Position numbers and translations under genes: made by a program. From NCBI GenBank assembly GCA_030710605.1, contig CP092876.1, forward strand, positions 89,013,988 to 89,077,987: 64,000 nucleotides of DNA, read 5' to 3'. The number at the start of each line of letters is the position of its first letter. The stretch's first letter is position 1. This document shows positions 11,460 to 25,184 of the stretch, piece by piece. Source of the stretch: Cordylochernes scorpioides (Eukaryota; Arthropoda; Arachnida; Pseudoscorpiones; Chernetidae). The notes under the pieces were generated by a model. That model saw only the letters and a list, made by a program, of their open reading frames with translations, had not been told where the DNA came from and ran no database searches.

Positions 11460-12033
11460 GACATTTTGGCGTTTGAAGTTAAATCAGATATTTAATCTTG
11501 AAGTAGTAGATCTAAATAAGGCTTTGTATCAAATACTTTTATTGTATCCTTTGTTTTACGTTCTGGAGAGTTAGCGATGGCCTCAATTTTATAATTGATG
11601 ATGGAAAATTTCCTTTAATACGTTAAGGGGACAAAAGTATTTCATAATTAACTTTTTCGAGAGTCTCACCTTCATGACTAGAGTGAATAGTCAAACAAGA
11701 TCTTCCAATGATTATACACAGGTTCATGTTTTGTTATTGTATTCTCTGTATTTTTCTTGACCGCGATAAAGATGTATTTGTGCTAGGTGCAGAGCTTCTT
11801 TAGGTGTGGTAATAAGATGTTGAACATAATCACCAACATTATTGACCTGATATGAAGGGAGTAAATCCAAAGTGGTGTAGGCCTCTCGGCCATGTACAAG
11901 AAAGAAGGGGCTGAAGCCTGAAGTTTTTTATTAGTGTTGTTATAGGCAAATGTATCAAAAGGTAGAACTTCGTCCCAGTTTTTCTGTTCCACTCTCTGCA
12001 ATGAGCTATATACTGACGAATGGTATCATACAT
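11460..12033 (-). pseudogene. Ty3/gypsy integrase remnant
   Basis: The minus strand reads RVEQKNWDEVLPFDTFAYN, then a short gap, then PKEALHLAQIHLYRGQEKY. This is the end of a Ty3/gypsy integrase core (the KDWDE.LPFVTFAYNT region) and the helix after it. Decayed traces of the C-terminal domain continue toward 11460. Stops and a frameshift make it non-functional. Unit C has the same remnant at 61771-62338, where a mariner interrupted it. Confidence 0.65.
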
Positions 12034-12509
12034 ATTTTACGCACATCTATGATATATTTATATAATAGAAGTGCTCCTTCTTAGTAAAATTTTCATAGTT
12101 CATTCAGTGTAATAACTTATGGACTGTTTACATTGTTATTTTTGAATCTGTGTTCATTCAGTTTTCTGTGTGTTTAAAATTAGTGTTTTACAAATGGAGT
12201 GAATAAAAAGGTTATTTTTATAATAGACACTAGAATTTAGCGCCATTTATTGAACTTCTCCGCAAACTAATGGATTCCGTTCGGTGACAAAGCTACAACA
12301 CTACTTTTGTCAAACGCCTGGAGACCCTCATCAACCTTATTGAAATTTTAGCAAAATACCTATCCCATTGACATTTTAAATAAGTCAAATTACAATCTAA
12401 TAAGGGTATTGTATATAAATAACAAATAGAAATGACACATGTAAAGGTATACATGTATGACAGTGCAAGTGTCCTTAGGGGAAATAGCGCCCTAAATTGA
12501 TATAGAATA
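12034..12509. other. Spacer to the LTR element, no gene seen
   Basis: This matches 63645-64000 closely, so unit C continues past the window edge. An LTR element inserted at 12514 ends the similarity. Confidence 0.5.
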
Positions 12510-12513
12510 AATA

Positions 12514-15500
12514 TGATGGGCCAGATTTTCCAAAAAACAGACCCAACAAAGATGTAAACATTTACATCATATTTATATATATACGCAGTGTCTTGCCGGA
12601 GTGTATGATGTCTAGATGGAAGTCCCACGACAATAGCCGACGGTGCTCTAAAGTTCAAGGCAGGGGAGGAAACAGCCCTGGACGTGTATCCCAAAGCCCG
12701 CTGCAGAAGGGCCGAGACGAAGAATGTACAAAGAGCACATGTACAAATAAGCCTAGACACTTGAGGACACCAGACTTCCATGCCGAAAGCTGATGCCTGG
12801 TGGAGAAGAAGACACCAGTGACATCCAGAGACATCCATGCTGGAAGCTGCTGTACCATATGTACATATATGCCCCTCATTCTAGATAGACGTGACCAAAA
12901 CAAAATAATTTGTCATATAAACATTTGAATCAATAATTTTTTTTTAATACTCGGAATATATATATTATTTAATTTCCTAAAGGAATTAATTGTTTTTCAA
13001 TCTACAATGTTTTTTTTCTTTTCTCTCGCGGCAACACGATAAATTGGAGGCGTGGTCATGATCACGTGCGTGTTTTCTTTCGACGAATGAAAATGCCAAC
13101 CAATAGAAACTTTGGCGCGAGCAGCGAATGAAAATGGAGAGAGGCAAGGATAAAAGAGGGTTTCTTTGCCAAAAGGAGCAGATTCGGGGAGATTCAATCA
13201 GAGTCGCTCAATGAGAAGGACAGCCGACAGTCGGGCTCGAGACACAGTAAGGAGGAGACCAGACCTTTGCCGAGGCTTTCGAGAAAAGGTAAGCCTTTTT
13301 GCCATTATGGCTTTGCACCCCCCCTTTTTGAGTAGAAACTAACTTAGATTTCGCATGGGCCCTAAAGGGCTTTAAGTAACTTAAAAGGAATGATAGGGTT
13401 CTTATATTTTTTTCCGTCAGGATAGATGGAGATCTAGGCTTTCCCCTTTATAAAGGCAAATTTGTAACTTCAAGTCACCTCTATCTAGATCACTATGTAA
13501 ATAGCATATCTCACCAGTATAGAAATGTTCCCAAATCTTATTTAATTTGAATAAATATCTAGTATATAACTTATATGGAGAATTTTGTTTCCTCTCATAC
13601 ATATTTCATTCTTTTGTTTTATGGTACTCCCTCACATCTTATTATCGTTACAGATTGTGTTGGAATATAGAACTACCGACTCTGATGGAATGGAGTTGTG
13701 TACTGTACCTTTGCTGTGATGCTTTAATACAGTAACAGATGCAAATATGACTGTATTAGGGCTGCCTTGAGGGTATCTCTTTGTTAGATTTAGTAATATT
13801 TGTATTTCCATATGAGGGATTTGCCCTTCTTTCACTGTTTAAATGAAATATTGTATGATTCTTACCTATTTGGAGGGAATACTACTAAAAATCAAGTCTT
13901 CTAATAATTGCTGGCCAACATACATTGTCGAAAGTGCCTGTCATGTCCACTGTGATCAAAGTAGCCAGTTCTCCTGTCTGTGTTTCAGTATGTTTTCCAT
14001 CATATCTACCATTATACTATTCGTTGATTTAAATTTAGTAAGACCCATGTTGCCTTATACTCATTAGATTATTCTCTTTATGATTTTATTGAAAACCTTT
14101 TTGTTTTAGATATATTACAAATGTCAATGTCAATAGTATAAGTCTATAGATTTTGCTTGTCTCATAGCTTATTTTGATAGGTTTTAGTATAATCTTTATA
14201 AATAGAGTCCTTCCATATATCCAGATAGTAACCTAATTCAACGCATTTTTTTGAATCTTTGTTATAAGAATCGGGATTAAAAGTGTACCTGCATGTTTAA
14301 TCAGATTTTATTACTAATAAAATCTGAACCTGGTGCTTCCTAGACATCTAATTTTGAAATAATATTTTCAACATATTATACTTCTATAAAAAAAATGTTA
14401 ATTTGGTCGTATATTCAGGTTTATAGTTTCTAATAATAACATGCTCATCCTTATCTGAGATCCCTTAAAGTTGTTGGATGATCTCAGAGAATTTGAAACA
14501 ATATGGGCTTGTCACTGACCCGAGTCCGTTAGTCTGTAGAGACGGCCAATAGACGGCGATCAATTCCAGCGTCTATTTTGATGGGAGAGCCGACCATTAT
14601 TTTATAGATTATTTAATTCATTGTAGGAACATGAATAATTCAATATTTCCCTCCTCTTTCCCAAGTACACGTGAGCCTTAGTTTAATGAAGGATCTCTTT
14701 ACACATCTGTCCTAAACTTTCCTCACTATATCTTTTGTGTATGATTCTATTTACAATTGATCTGTAGAAATTATAGAGATCTATTGCTACAATTTCCCTC
14801 TCTGAAATAGTTCCCAGCGTCTTCAGTGGGTTGCTAAATCCCCAGAAGGTGTCTTTTATAGATTCTAATTCAATAATGACTTCAAGGATGTTACACAGTA
14901 TATGCCACAAAATGACTATGGATAATTTTAGAAGAGATCGGTGCCAGACAAGTGTATTGAGGGAGAATAGTAAAAGAATAAAAGTTGTACTAGATTTCGC
15001 GGATAAAGCCAAAAGAGGACATCATTCCAGAAGTCTCTTAAAAAGATAGTTGAAACCCGAGGGGGGGGGGGCACCATTATCTCTCTTTCGTAGAAGAAAA
15101 GGGGGGGGGTGGACGTTGGAACTTCACATTCCATAGACCTTGTTAGTCCCCGGGACACCCGACGCTCTATACATTCCAGGAAGGAATCTGTCAACACTCC
15201 CCCCATATCTGCACCTCTCAGGGACTTCTCTCTTGGTAGCTTGGAAGCATAACTTGGTGTGCTCTGACAATATGTAATCTCAGGAATACATCTATCCCCC
15301 ATACTGTATGTTATTTCATTTTTTAGATATAATTTTAGATGCTCAAGCTCTACATTGTTACCTCTATATCACACGCTATTCCAAAAAATGGTAACGACAC
15401 GGTTACTGAAATGTCACACTTGTACATCTTAATAAGGAAATTTTACTAAGTCACTTCTTACATGATCCATTCCCATATGTCTAAAAACGGGAATACAACA
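12514..15500 (+). repeat. 5' LTR of the 12.7-kb element
   Basis: It starts TGATGGGCC and ends ACAACA, and is matched by 22199-25184. At 13150 there is a TATA-like ATAAAAG, followed by a GC-richer leader with a consensus splice donor AAAAG|GTAAGC at 13288/13289. This suggests that U3 is about 0.65 kb and that transcripts carry a spliced leader. G-runs near 15060 and 15105 differ in length between the LTRs. Nearly 3 kb is exceptionally long for an LTR. Confidence 0.85.
13150..13156 (+). promoter_or_regulatory. TATA-like box of the LTR
   Basis: ATAAAAG lies about 135 bases upstream of the GTAAGC splice donor at 13289. The same arrangement is kept in the right LTR. Candidate core promoter by position and motif only. 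Confidence 0.4.
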
Positions 15501-15501
15501 A

Positions 15502-15524
15502 TGGCGCCCGCCGCGGGGCTCGAA
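15502..15524 (+). other. Primer-binding site, tRNA-Lys type
   Basis: TGGCGCCC...GGGGCTCGAA begins one base after the LTR. It matches the complement of a tRNA-Lys 3' end (TTCGAGCCCC...GGGCGCCA) at about 20 of 23 positions, with mismatches only in the middle. Lys-tRNA priming is common in gypsy-type elements. Confidence 0.7.
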
Positions 15525-17705
15525 TTTCGTATATATTTCATCTCAAATACTTTAGAAATATATACCTAATGAAAAGCCATACTATTTTTTAAGTATAATT
15601 AATTAATTAATTATATTGGTGAAGTAGTCCACGCATCCTGAGATCAAAAGTCTATATCTAGAGTGACTTATAAAAATTTCCAGTGGTCTTATTTAGGAAT
15701 GCCATGTTGTTGCCTTGTGATTTTCCGCTAATCTTAAGAGCTATTCATAGCACCCTTTCAGTTTTCTAACCACACTTACTGTTATGATTTTAAATCGTGA
15801 AATTTAATTTATGCTTTCCGTTTCACTGGCATTTTATCAGGGAATGAAAGTTAAGTTGAGGCGGCGTCTACCGCATCACTCGCCGCTGTCATTTACGATT
15901 CACATTGTTTGTGACAAAGCCTTAATAATATCATTGATTACATTTATTTTATTTTATTTTATTTTATTTTAAATTATTTTATACAGTATGAGAAATGAGG
16001 TTGGATTACCATGGTTCAAATTTAGAACGGTGATCAGTGTTTTACAATAGTCTACTGAAATGACCTAGTATTATTTTTTTTTATCATAGCTCTGATATAA
16101 TTTTCTCACAGCAGAGGTGAGTTCTGATAATTATTGCTGGCTACAATTTTCTTAACTTTATTTTAATAGCGCTTTCTACCAAGTCATACTAGCCTGTGCA
16201 TCCAGATTTAGGGCTAATATGCTGAGGGATAGTTAATCGATTTTTTTCCCAGAGCACAGTGGATTGGGAGAGTGGCAAATATATGAGCCTTAAGGTGAAA
16301 TTAGAATTGAAGATCCAGTTAGCGTACCCGTGAAGAGAGAAGTTTGATCACCATAGAAAAGACGCATTTTTTTTCTCTTCGTGAACCTTTTTTTTTTTTT
16401 AATTTGAAATCAATATGGATAGAAATCTGGTTTTAACATTCCAATGGCAGAATCTCAAGGAATAGATCTGGTAACCAATTTGCGCGAGTACTTTTAATCA
16501 CTGTGGAACTATGTATTAACTTATGACAACTACCTGGGACAATCCTTAAATATTCAAAGGAAAGGAGATGACTGGAGCTTGTGTCTGCAAGACAGCTGAG
16601 ATATCCCGAGGTGTGCTTGGACAGCTTTAAGTTGATGACAAGGCAGCAAAAAGCCACCTGTGTTAGAGACAGGATCTATCTAATAATGGGGGTATAGGAG
16701 ACAAGAGAGTTTATCAAGGCTCGATTTGACACTTATATATAATGAGGAAGTTAGCGGTATGCGAGTCTCCAGTGCGGGGTAATATCACCTAAAGGCTGTG
16801 AATAAGGATTGATAAAGTCGGGACACCCGAGCAAAGATATTACATTGAATGTAATTCGGAACCTGTAGGCGTGAGGCGGTATCGTGATTGGTTAGATGGC
16901 TAGACACGCGAGGAGGGCGGCCCCCTTTGACGACGTTTTCTGCCAAGTATGATCACTGGATGCCGATAGACCGCTAAAAGGGTGTGTCCCCCACATAGGA
17001 AATGTCATTGAAGATGTGCCAGCATGAAGAGAAGAAAGGTCTAGGACGAGATGACGTTTCCTAAAAATTGACACTCAAGGTGATACGCCTGGACAATATA
17101 TGAGGCAGTGAAGTCCAACTAGAATATGGCGCTATTACAGAACAAAATGTGGATAGATCGAGCTGAGGTGACGCCTCCATATTAGATATATTTCTGTAAA
17201 TTCTTAAATGTCCACATATATATTTCCACAGTGAATTATACAAGTTGCTCACCTATCTCATTAGCCAGGAATGTAATTATCAGACTGACAGTAAGGAATA
17301 ATATAAAATTTCTAACCCAGGAACAAACAAAACCCCTGATATGCAACACAGTCCTACAAAATAATTTCCCTGCCAAATTCACAGTGTATCATCATAACTC
17401 AACAGAAAACTCAGTCACAATTATAATCTTAAAGGGCGAAATAACTTTGTCATTTCCCAGTCCAATATATGGGGATAGACAGTGATCTTATAACCACATT
17501 TGATTTCGTTTCAGCATGTTGTGAGAGAATTGAACTCATGGAAATGCAGCCTTTAATTACTATGCCTCATACTGTATAAATAAAAGAGGGAAATTTCTAA
17601 TAACAGTCGCTAAGTGTCAATGGCCACATACACGTTTTAAGGGATTAGGTAAATTGATAGGATAAATTTCTAGATATTCAACAATTGTATATTCATAATT
17701 TGTAA
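15525..17705 (+). other. 5' internal region of the LTR element, gag not recognisable
   Basis: An ATG at 16445 begins MAESQGIDLVTNLREYF and then hits a stop. The same frame continues for about 30 more residues before a second stop. This may be the worn start of gag, but I cannot match it to a family. A TTTTA-rich run is at 15945-15975. Nothing else is supported. Confidence 0.35.
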
Positions 17706-17894
17706 GTTGTTAACAATGTGGCAGAGATCATCCAGGACTTCAACGTGACATTTGTGTATGTCCCGGGGAGAGAGAACACGATGACTGACTTCCTCAGTAG
17801 GCCCCCGTGTGGGGATGATTCTGAATCATCACGAGATAAGAAAGTTGTAGCCGAGGCAATTAAAAATAAAAATCGTGGGCCCCCCTCCCCTTGA
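17706..17894 (+). pseudogene. RNase H end of gypsy pol
   Basis: The frame reads NNVAEIIQDFNVTFVYVPGRENTMTDFLSRPPCGDD. This matches the end of a Ty3/gypsy RNase H, where the family reads YVPGKEN..ADALSR; here ADALSR is TDFLSR. It ends in a stop at 17892-17894. The RT and the integrase core that should surround it are absent. Confidence 0.7.
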
Positions 17895-17897
17895 TAG

Positions 17898-18287
17898 ATA
17901 GCGATCGGACGTGGGAAGGTATTACAAAGGACGGGCGACACTGTTTACCTTTTGAAGGATTTGGAGACGGGGAACTTAGATAAGATCCACATAGACAGAA
18001 TGAAGGCCTATCATGCCCCGGTAAAGACTTACCCTACGGGGGACCAAAACATACAAGAACAAATAGATAGTGTCATTGATGATGAGGATCACTGGGTACA
18101 TCCAACGTATCCTATATATTCCCATAGAACTGTAGAACCAGAGGAACCACGAGAGACGGCAATCTTAGGAAACCCGCTAGAGGTAGTGAATAGGGCAATT
18201 GGTGGCAATGTTGGCGGCCCTGAAATACGCCGTTCGACCAGGGTCAAGAAGCCCACTGAGTGCAGATTGTGTCCAGGTTGCCAATGA
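17898..18287 (+). pseudogene. Integrase C-terminal tail of gypsy pol
   Basis: After the deletion point the frame reads VLQRTGDTVYLLKDLETGN and IHIDRMKAYHAP, the beta-barrel region at the end of Ty3/gypsy integrases. An acidic tail follows and the frame ends RRSTRVKKPTECRLCPGC. The zinc-binding and catalytic parts are missing. About 130 codons are open, so this is the best-kept coding relic of the element, but not a working enzyme. Confidence 0.7.
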
Positions 18288-21200
18288 TTAAACCTATAGA
18301 ATGTGTACTAGAGTTTATTTAAATTTTGATCATAGTATGAAGTGTTAGAACGTGAGTTAAAGGCCCTAGGTTGTGGTCTTAAAGAATTTCAGTTTTTTTT
18401 TTTACGCTACAACCTTGTGTTTATGTTAAATGTTCATTGGAGGAGTTTTCAGTTTTTTTTGTTTTTTTTAATTGAAGAGGCTATTCTGTATTAATAGCAA
18501 GTTGTGATTTAAGTCTTGAGTTCAACAGTATATTTTGTTTTGACTTTTATTGAAGGTTCTGAACAATGGTTCAACTTTAAAAATAATTAAGGAACTTAGA
18601 CGCATTAGATATCTGCTGTCCTTGTAATATATTCGCTGTGGGTTGGTTCGGAATATGCGTTGGGTTAAAACTTGACACCCTCTAATTCCATAGGTCCGGA
18701 ATACAGTCCAAAGAGAATTTCTAATGAGAGTGTGTAAGGCAGTTGCGGTCTAAGAATTGATATGATAAGATAACAAGTGACCTCTGTTGTTAAACTCCAG
18801 AACAGTTTGGGTATTGAAAGCCCAAGATTTCAAAGGAGGGGTTTCACTGAATAGCAGGGAAAGAAGAATGCCAATGATCTTATATGGGTAGTAGGGTTGG
18901 CAGAACGCTTGTAGGTCTATCATGCTTGGCAATGAGGTAAATGCTTGAAGTTCAGTTCGCTCCATCAAGTGCTAGTTTTGATGATTCGTTTGTTTAGACA
19001 CCAAGTGTCAAGATAAGAAGATTTTCAAACTGTTAGACACACAGTTAAAGTGTTAGGTTAGATTTCAGATTTAATTGTTGACAATCAACATAGTTTGAAT
19101 TATTTATCTATTTAAATAAAAAAATAATTTATGTTAGAGTTTGTAAGAGGCACTTTATTTGAGTAAATAGGGCTTTAGTCCCCAATTTGTTTTAATTTGA
19201 TTGTTTTATTTGATTTCACATTTGTCCTGGAAGATTTGTTATTATTAGGGTCTATCGATGATGATAATTATAGTACTTTGGCTTGTGTAGCAGCTTTTAA
19301 CTTTAGTTTATATGCAAACCGTGAATGATGGGGGGGAGGGTGTATGAATGGATTGGTTTAATGAATGTGTAAGAAGGTTAAAAACAATTATACTGTTAGA
19401 CCAAAGGTACATTAGAATAGTGTTAGGGAACCAACAGGTTCAATTTTTAATTTTGATTTCTTTATTTGTTAGGATCGATAGCCTCACAGGACTGTACAAC
19501 TCTATTGATAGGAAGGTATTCGCTCCATTTGTCAGGCCTCCTTCTAAAGGAGTATATATATGATTTTTTTTATTAGGGTAATCAATTACTCCACTTCATT
19601 ATATCAACTTGAATTCTAAGAGTCGTAGATAATGATCATGTCTTGATTCTCAGACTTGAAGATTGTGGGAGGTTATGATCAGACCAGAAAAGCCCACAAA
19701 ACTTCTCCTCATTAGAGGGAATGGAGAGGTATCAGGTGAACTTTGTGCTAGGTGGGGGGGTTTAGTTGCCGACGTCGCAAGCTAAGTGTACAGCGACAAA
19801 CCTCAGATAACCGATCTGACATCGTAGTTTACGACGCGTTAAGCGTGGCTGAGATGAGGGTGACTCAGTCGGGAGGTTGGGAAGATTCGGCACGTTGAAG
19901 GCTCTCCTATATATTGCGCAGCCTGGAACCAATCCTCTATGGACGACAGATTTGGAACATGTGGTGGGTAAAGAAATCGAATTCCCTATAACTCCTTGTC
20001 TCTAAGTCAAAGTCTAAAAGGGTTTTCTAATGAGGGTTAACAATTGAGCATGCAAGAGACAAAGTTACGATTAGACGAGGCGATTCCGTCTACAGATTTT
20101 AGGTACCAATTAGCAAAGTGACAGATGGACTGTCCAGATTCTTTGCGTTTTATATCGCCCCAGGCTAGCAAAAGTTAATCACGTAATTAAAGACTATAGT
20201 CTACCGTACGTTTAGTTAGAACGAATTCAAGTCTAAATATCAGTTAGTACGAGTAAGTAGAATTTTTTTTTTTTAACGAGAGTAACTCATTATAAGATAA
20301 GATATTTTTTTTTTATTAGTAGGACACCTAAAGGAACTTTTGAAGCAGATTGCCAGAACAAGCCAATATAGCATTCCAGATTTGAAAGTGAAGAATTTTT
20401 TTTTTTAAGGGAAGATCGAGTACCAATTTCTGTTTTAGCAACAAAATGGCCTAGAGCAATGAGTTGATTTTTATTTTATTTTGGACATAGAGTCAAGATT
20501 TTTCAGAGAGATATTAAGTACTCGAGTGGGAAGATGTATCACAAAGTATGAGTTAGACATAGGTCGTTAATCATCATAATTTATTTCAGGGTTAATTTTT
20601 TTAGTGGATTTGTTGGTCAAAAATATGAGTACACATTCTATAGATAATCTAAACAATGTATAGTAGAGGTTAACTAAAATGTTCAGCTAAAGAACAAAGA
20701 TAGGTGAGATTGTCACCACAGATAAGGTAATTTGGAAATAATCTGGTTTAGGGAAGTAATTGACTACCAAGATTTCCTTTCCTATAAATTTTCTCTTGGA
20801 TTGAGAGGGACGGGGAACAGGCCAGACAAACACTCTCAAATGACGAGTTGGTAAGAATAAAGTTTTAAGATATTACATATGAATTTTGAAATACTAGTGA
20901 GATGACCTAGACCCTCAGTGCATATCTATTCGTTTTATTATTTTATATACTCATTATTACCATATATCATGTATCATTCCTTTATTATATTCATGTATAT
21001 TTGTATATATAGAAAGCACGATTAGAATATAGATGTGTGACATTTTGGTAGCAGCATTGTTACCATCTACAGATAAAATGCACTAAACAAGTTTTAACCA
21101 CCATATATATATATATTTTGTTTATTTACCATAATATATTCCCATATCAATGTTATTTCTTTCCCATATAACATATTCTTCATGAAGTTTGGCATATTTA

Positions 21201-22184
21201 TTATATAGAGGTGATATTTACTCATTTAATGTATCATCCACCATGTTTACCCTTTTTCCTAATTACCTGCAAGTATATTCATATATAGATAATTCACAAT
21301 TTGAGCTTTAGTCTACAAAGGGATAAGAGAACAAGACCGATTCCAGAACAAGCAATTGATATGTGTGACATTTTGGTAGCAGCATTGTTACCATCTTCGG
21401 ACAAATGTACCGAATGGAGATTTTAATCACAATTTATATATTCATTTGTTTACCATAGTATATTCTATATATATATATCAAACCATTCCCTTCTACTTAT
21501 AGTAAATATCCGTTTTAATTTTTTTTATTCAACATCGCGTATATCTACATTGCTCCATTTTGGCATACATCGTATCCGTGCAACTTTGATATGTATATTC
21601 ACTTCCCACGTTTCTGTTTGCCCTATTATTGATGTCATTTGATAGGAGTTGCAATTTTAGTTTTTTTATCATCATTATCATTGTGACCATGTATAGCCAT
21701 TCCTTTGCTGTCATATGTATCATATAGGGTTAATAAAGTTTATTTTTATTTTTTTAGATGTGTTTTAGGAATTGGGCATATCTACAATACACGCACAATT
21801 CCTTGGCGCCCGTAATTATTATGTTTATCCCGAATGGCCTAATAATCTGTTTGCACAGAATCTGTATATAGACCACCCCACCTCCACCCACAGGGACTGT
21901 GGCCGGGAATGTATGGATTCAACTCACATATGGGTCAAGACTCCCTGGAATACAGACAGCGAAAGAATGGGCTTAGTAATTTTGCCCATTAATGGTAGGA
22001 TAGAATTTCCTTCAATAATCACGATGAGCTAACCCGTCCCAGGTTTCATGACCCGTGTGTTCCTCCTTTGCTCGAGTGTCAGTGATTGCATACTGGTATC
22101 ATAAAAGAATGCATTTCTCCCAATTTCATATTTCTCATAGAGTATGAACAGATATGAATTAGAATAAACGCATTCTTTTACTCT
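18288..22184 (+). other. Long non-coding 3' internal region of the LTR element
   Basis: Almost 4 kb with no credible open frame. About 21020-21110 and 21360-21440 share the phrase TGTGACATTTTGGTAGCAGCATTGTTACCATCT (split in two here: TGTGACATTTTGGTAGC, AGCATTGTTACCATCT), a local duplication. Short poly-T and poly-A tracts are common. An env gene is not seen. Confidence 0.5.
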
Positions 22185-22197
22185 GGCGGGGGAGGAA
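22185..22197 (+). other. Polypurine tract
   Basis: GGCGGGGGAGGAA, purine-only except one C, directly abuts the right LTR (TGTTGGGCC). Expected primer for plus-strand synthesis. Confidence 0.7.
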
Positions 22198-22198
22198 T

Positions 22199-25184
22199 TG
22201 TTGGGCCAGATTTTCCAAAAAACAGACCCAACAAAGATGTAAACATTTACATCATATATATATATACGCAATGTCTTGCCGGAGTGTATGATGTCTAGAT
22301 GGAAGTCCCACGACAATAGCCGACGTTGCTCTAAAGGTCAAGGCAGGGGAGGAAACAGCCCTGGACGTGTATCCCAAAGCCCGCTGCAGAAGGGCCGAGA
22401 CGAAGAATGTACAAAGAGCACATGTACAAATAAGCCTAGACACTTGAGGACACCAGACTTCCATGCCGAAAGCTGATGCCTGGTGGAGAAGAAGACACCA
22501 GTGACATCCAGAGACATCCGTGCTGGAAGCTGCTGTACCATATGTACATATATGCCCCTCATTCTAGATAGAGGTGACCAAAAGAAAATAATTTGTCATA
22601 TAAACATTTAAATCAAGAATTTTTTTTTAATACTCGGAATATATATATTATTTAATTTCCTAAAGGAATTAATTTTTTTCAATCTACAATGTTTTTTTTC
22701 TTTTCTCTCGCGGCAACACGGTAAATTGGAGGCGCGGTCATGATCACGTGCATGTTTTCTTTCGACGAATGAAAATGCCAACCAATAGAAACTTGGCGCG
22801 AGCAGCGAATGAAAATGGAGAGAGGCAAGGATAAAAGAGGGTTTCTTTGCCAAAAGGAGCAGATTCGGGGAGATTCAATCAGAGTCGCTCAGGGAGAAGG
22901 AAAGCCGACAGTCGGGCTCGAGACGCAGTAAGGAGGAGACCAGACCTTTGCCGAGGCTTTCGAGAAAAGGTAAGCCTTTTTGCCATTATGGCTTAGCACC
23001 CCCCCTTTTTGAGTAGAAATTAACTTAGATTTCGCATGGGCCCTAAAGGGCTTTGAGTAACTTAAAAGGAATGATAGGGTTCTTATATTTTTTCCGCCAG
23101 AATAGATGGAGATCTAGGCTTTCCCCTTTATTAAGGCAAATTTGTAACTTCAAGTCACCTCTATCTAGATCACTATGTAAATAGCATATCTCACCAGTAT
23201 AGAAATGTTCCCAAATCTTATTTAATTTGAATAAATATCTAGTATATAACTTATATGGAGAATTTTGTTTCCTCTCATACATATTTCATTCTTTTGTTTT
23301 ATGGTACTACCCTCACATCTTATTATCGTTACAGATTGTGTTGGAATATAGAACTACCGACTCTGATGGAATGGAGTTGTGTACTGTACCTTTGCTGTGA
23401 TGCTTTAATACAGTAACAGATGCAAATATGACTGTATTAGGGCTGCCTTGAGGGTATCTCTTTGTTAGATTTAGTAATATTTGTATTTCCATATGAGGGA
23501 TTTGCCCTTCTTTCACTGTTTGAATGAAATATTGTATGATTCTTACCTATTTGGAGGGAATACTACTAAAAATCAAGTCTTCTAATAATTGCTGGCCAAC
23601 ATACATTGTCGAAAGTGCCTGTCATGTCCACTGTGATCAAAGAAGCCAGTTCTCCTGTCTGTGTTTCAGTATATTTTCCATCATATCTACCATTATACTA
23701 CTCGTTGATTTAAATTTAGTAAGACCCATGTTGCCTTATACTCATTAGATTGTTCTCTTTATGATTTTATTGAAAACCTTTTTGTTTTAGATATATTACA
23801 AATGTCAATGTCAATAGTATAAGTCTATAGATTTTGCTTGTCTCATAGCTTATTTTGCTAGGTTTTAGTATAATCTTTATAAATAGAGTCCTTCCATATA
23901 TCCAGATAGTAACTTAATTCAACGCATTTTTTTGAATCTTTGTTATAAGAATCGGGATTAAAAGTATACCTGCATGTTTAATCAGATTTTATTACTAATA
24001 AAATCTGAACCTGGTGCTTCCTCGACATCTAATTTTGAAATAATATTTTCAACATATTATACTTCTATAAAAAAATGTTAATTTGGTCTTATATTCAGGT
24101 TTATAGTTTCTAATAATAACATGCTCATCCTTATCTGAGATCCCTTAAAGTTGTTGGATGATCTCAGAGAATTTGAAACAATATGGGCTTGTCACTGACC
24201 CGAGTCCGTTAGTCTGTAGAGACGGCCAATAGACGGCGATCAATTCCAGCGTCTATTTTGATGGGAGAGCCGACCATTATTTAATAGATTATTTAATTCA
24301 TTGTAGGAACATGAATAATTCAATATTTCCCTCCTTTTTCCCAAGTACACGTGAGCCTTAGTTTAATGAAGGATCTCTTTAAACATCTGTCCTAAACTTT
24401 CCTCACTATATCTTTTGTGTATGATTCTATTTACAATTGATCTGTAGAAATTATAGAGATCTATTGCTACAATTTCCCTCTTTGAAATAGTTCCCAGCGT
24501 CTTCAGTGGATTGCTAAATCCCCAGAAGGTGTCTTTTATAGATTCAAATACAATAATGACTTCAAGGATGTTACACAGTATATGCCACAAAATGAATATG
24601 GATAATTTTAGAAGAGATCGGTGCCAGACAAGTGTATTGAGGGAGAATAGTAAAAGAATAAAAGTTGTACTAGATTTCGCGGATAAAGCCAAAAGAGGAC
24701 ATCATTCCAGAAGTCTCTTAAAAAGATAGTTGAAACCCGAGGGGGGGGGGGGGGGCCCACCATTATCTCTCTTTCGTAGAAGAAAAGGGGGGGTGGACGT
24801 TGGAACTTCACATTCCATAGACCTTGTTAGTCCCCGGGACACCCGACGCTCTATACATTCCAGGAAGGAATCTGTCAACACTCCCCCCATATCTGCACCT
24901 CTCAGGGACTTCTCTCATGGTAGCTTGGAAGCAAAACTTGGTGTGCTCTGACAATATGTAATCTCAGGAATACATCTATCCCCCATACTGAATGTTATTT
25001 CATTTTTTAGATATAATTTTAGATGCTCAAGCTCTACATTGTTACCTCTATATCACACGCTATTCCAAAAAATGGTAACGACACGGTTACTGAAATGTCA
25101 CACTTGTACATCTTAATAAGGAAATTTTACTAAGTCACTTCTTACATGCTCCATTCCCATATGTCTAAAAACGGGAATACAACA
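22199..25184 (+). repeat. 3' LTR of the 12.7-kb element
   Basis: Direct repeat of 12514-15500, from TGTTGGGCC to ACAACA. It differs by scattered substitutions and by the length of G-runs (for example 24741-24755). The splice donor GTAAGC is at 22970. Short frames that read alike in both LTRs follow from this identity and are not evidence of genes. Confidence 0.85.

Larger units (their letters stand above)
12514..25184 (+). mobile_element. Non-autonomous Ty3/gypsy-type LTR element with 3-kb LTRs
   Basis: Two direct repeats of about 2.99 kb, visibly near-identical (mostly scattered single-base changes), flank a 6.7-kb internal region. A primer-binding site follows the left LTR directly and a polypurine tract precedes the right LTR. 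AATA flanks both sides (12510-12513 and 25185-25188), consistent with a 4-bp target duplication. The internal region keeps only scraps of pol (RNase H end and integrase tail). A young LTR pair around a gutted interior fits a large derivative mobilised by proteins from a relative (LARD-like). Orientation is set by the PBS, PPT and pol scraps. Confidence 0.85.

Noticed and set aside
12593..12793. A 66-codon frame conserved at 12593 and 22276
   Set aside because: Conservation is explained by LTR identity; no motif or start context supports a gene.
14683..15302. Frames of 109 and 124 codons on the minus strand in the LTR
   Set aside because: Same reason; they run through G-run slippage sites and are altered in the other LTR.
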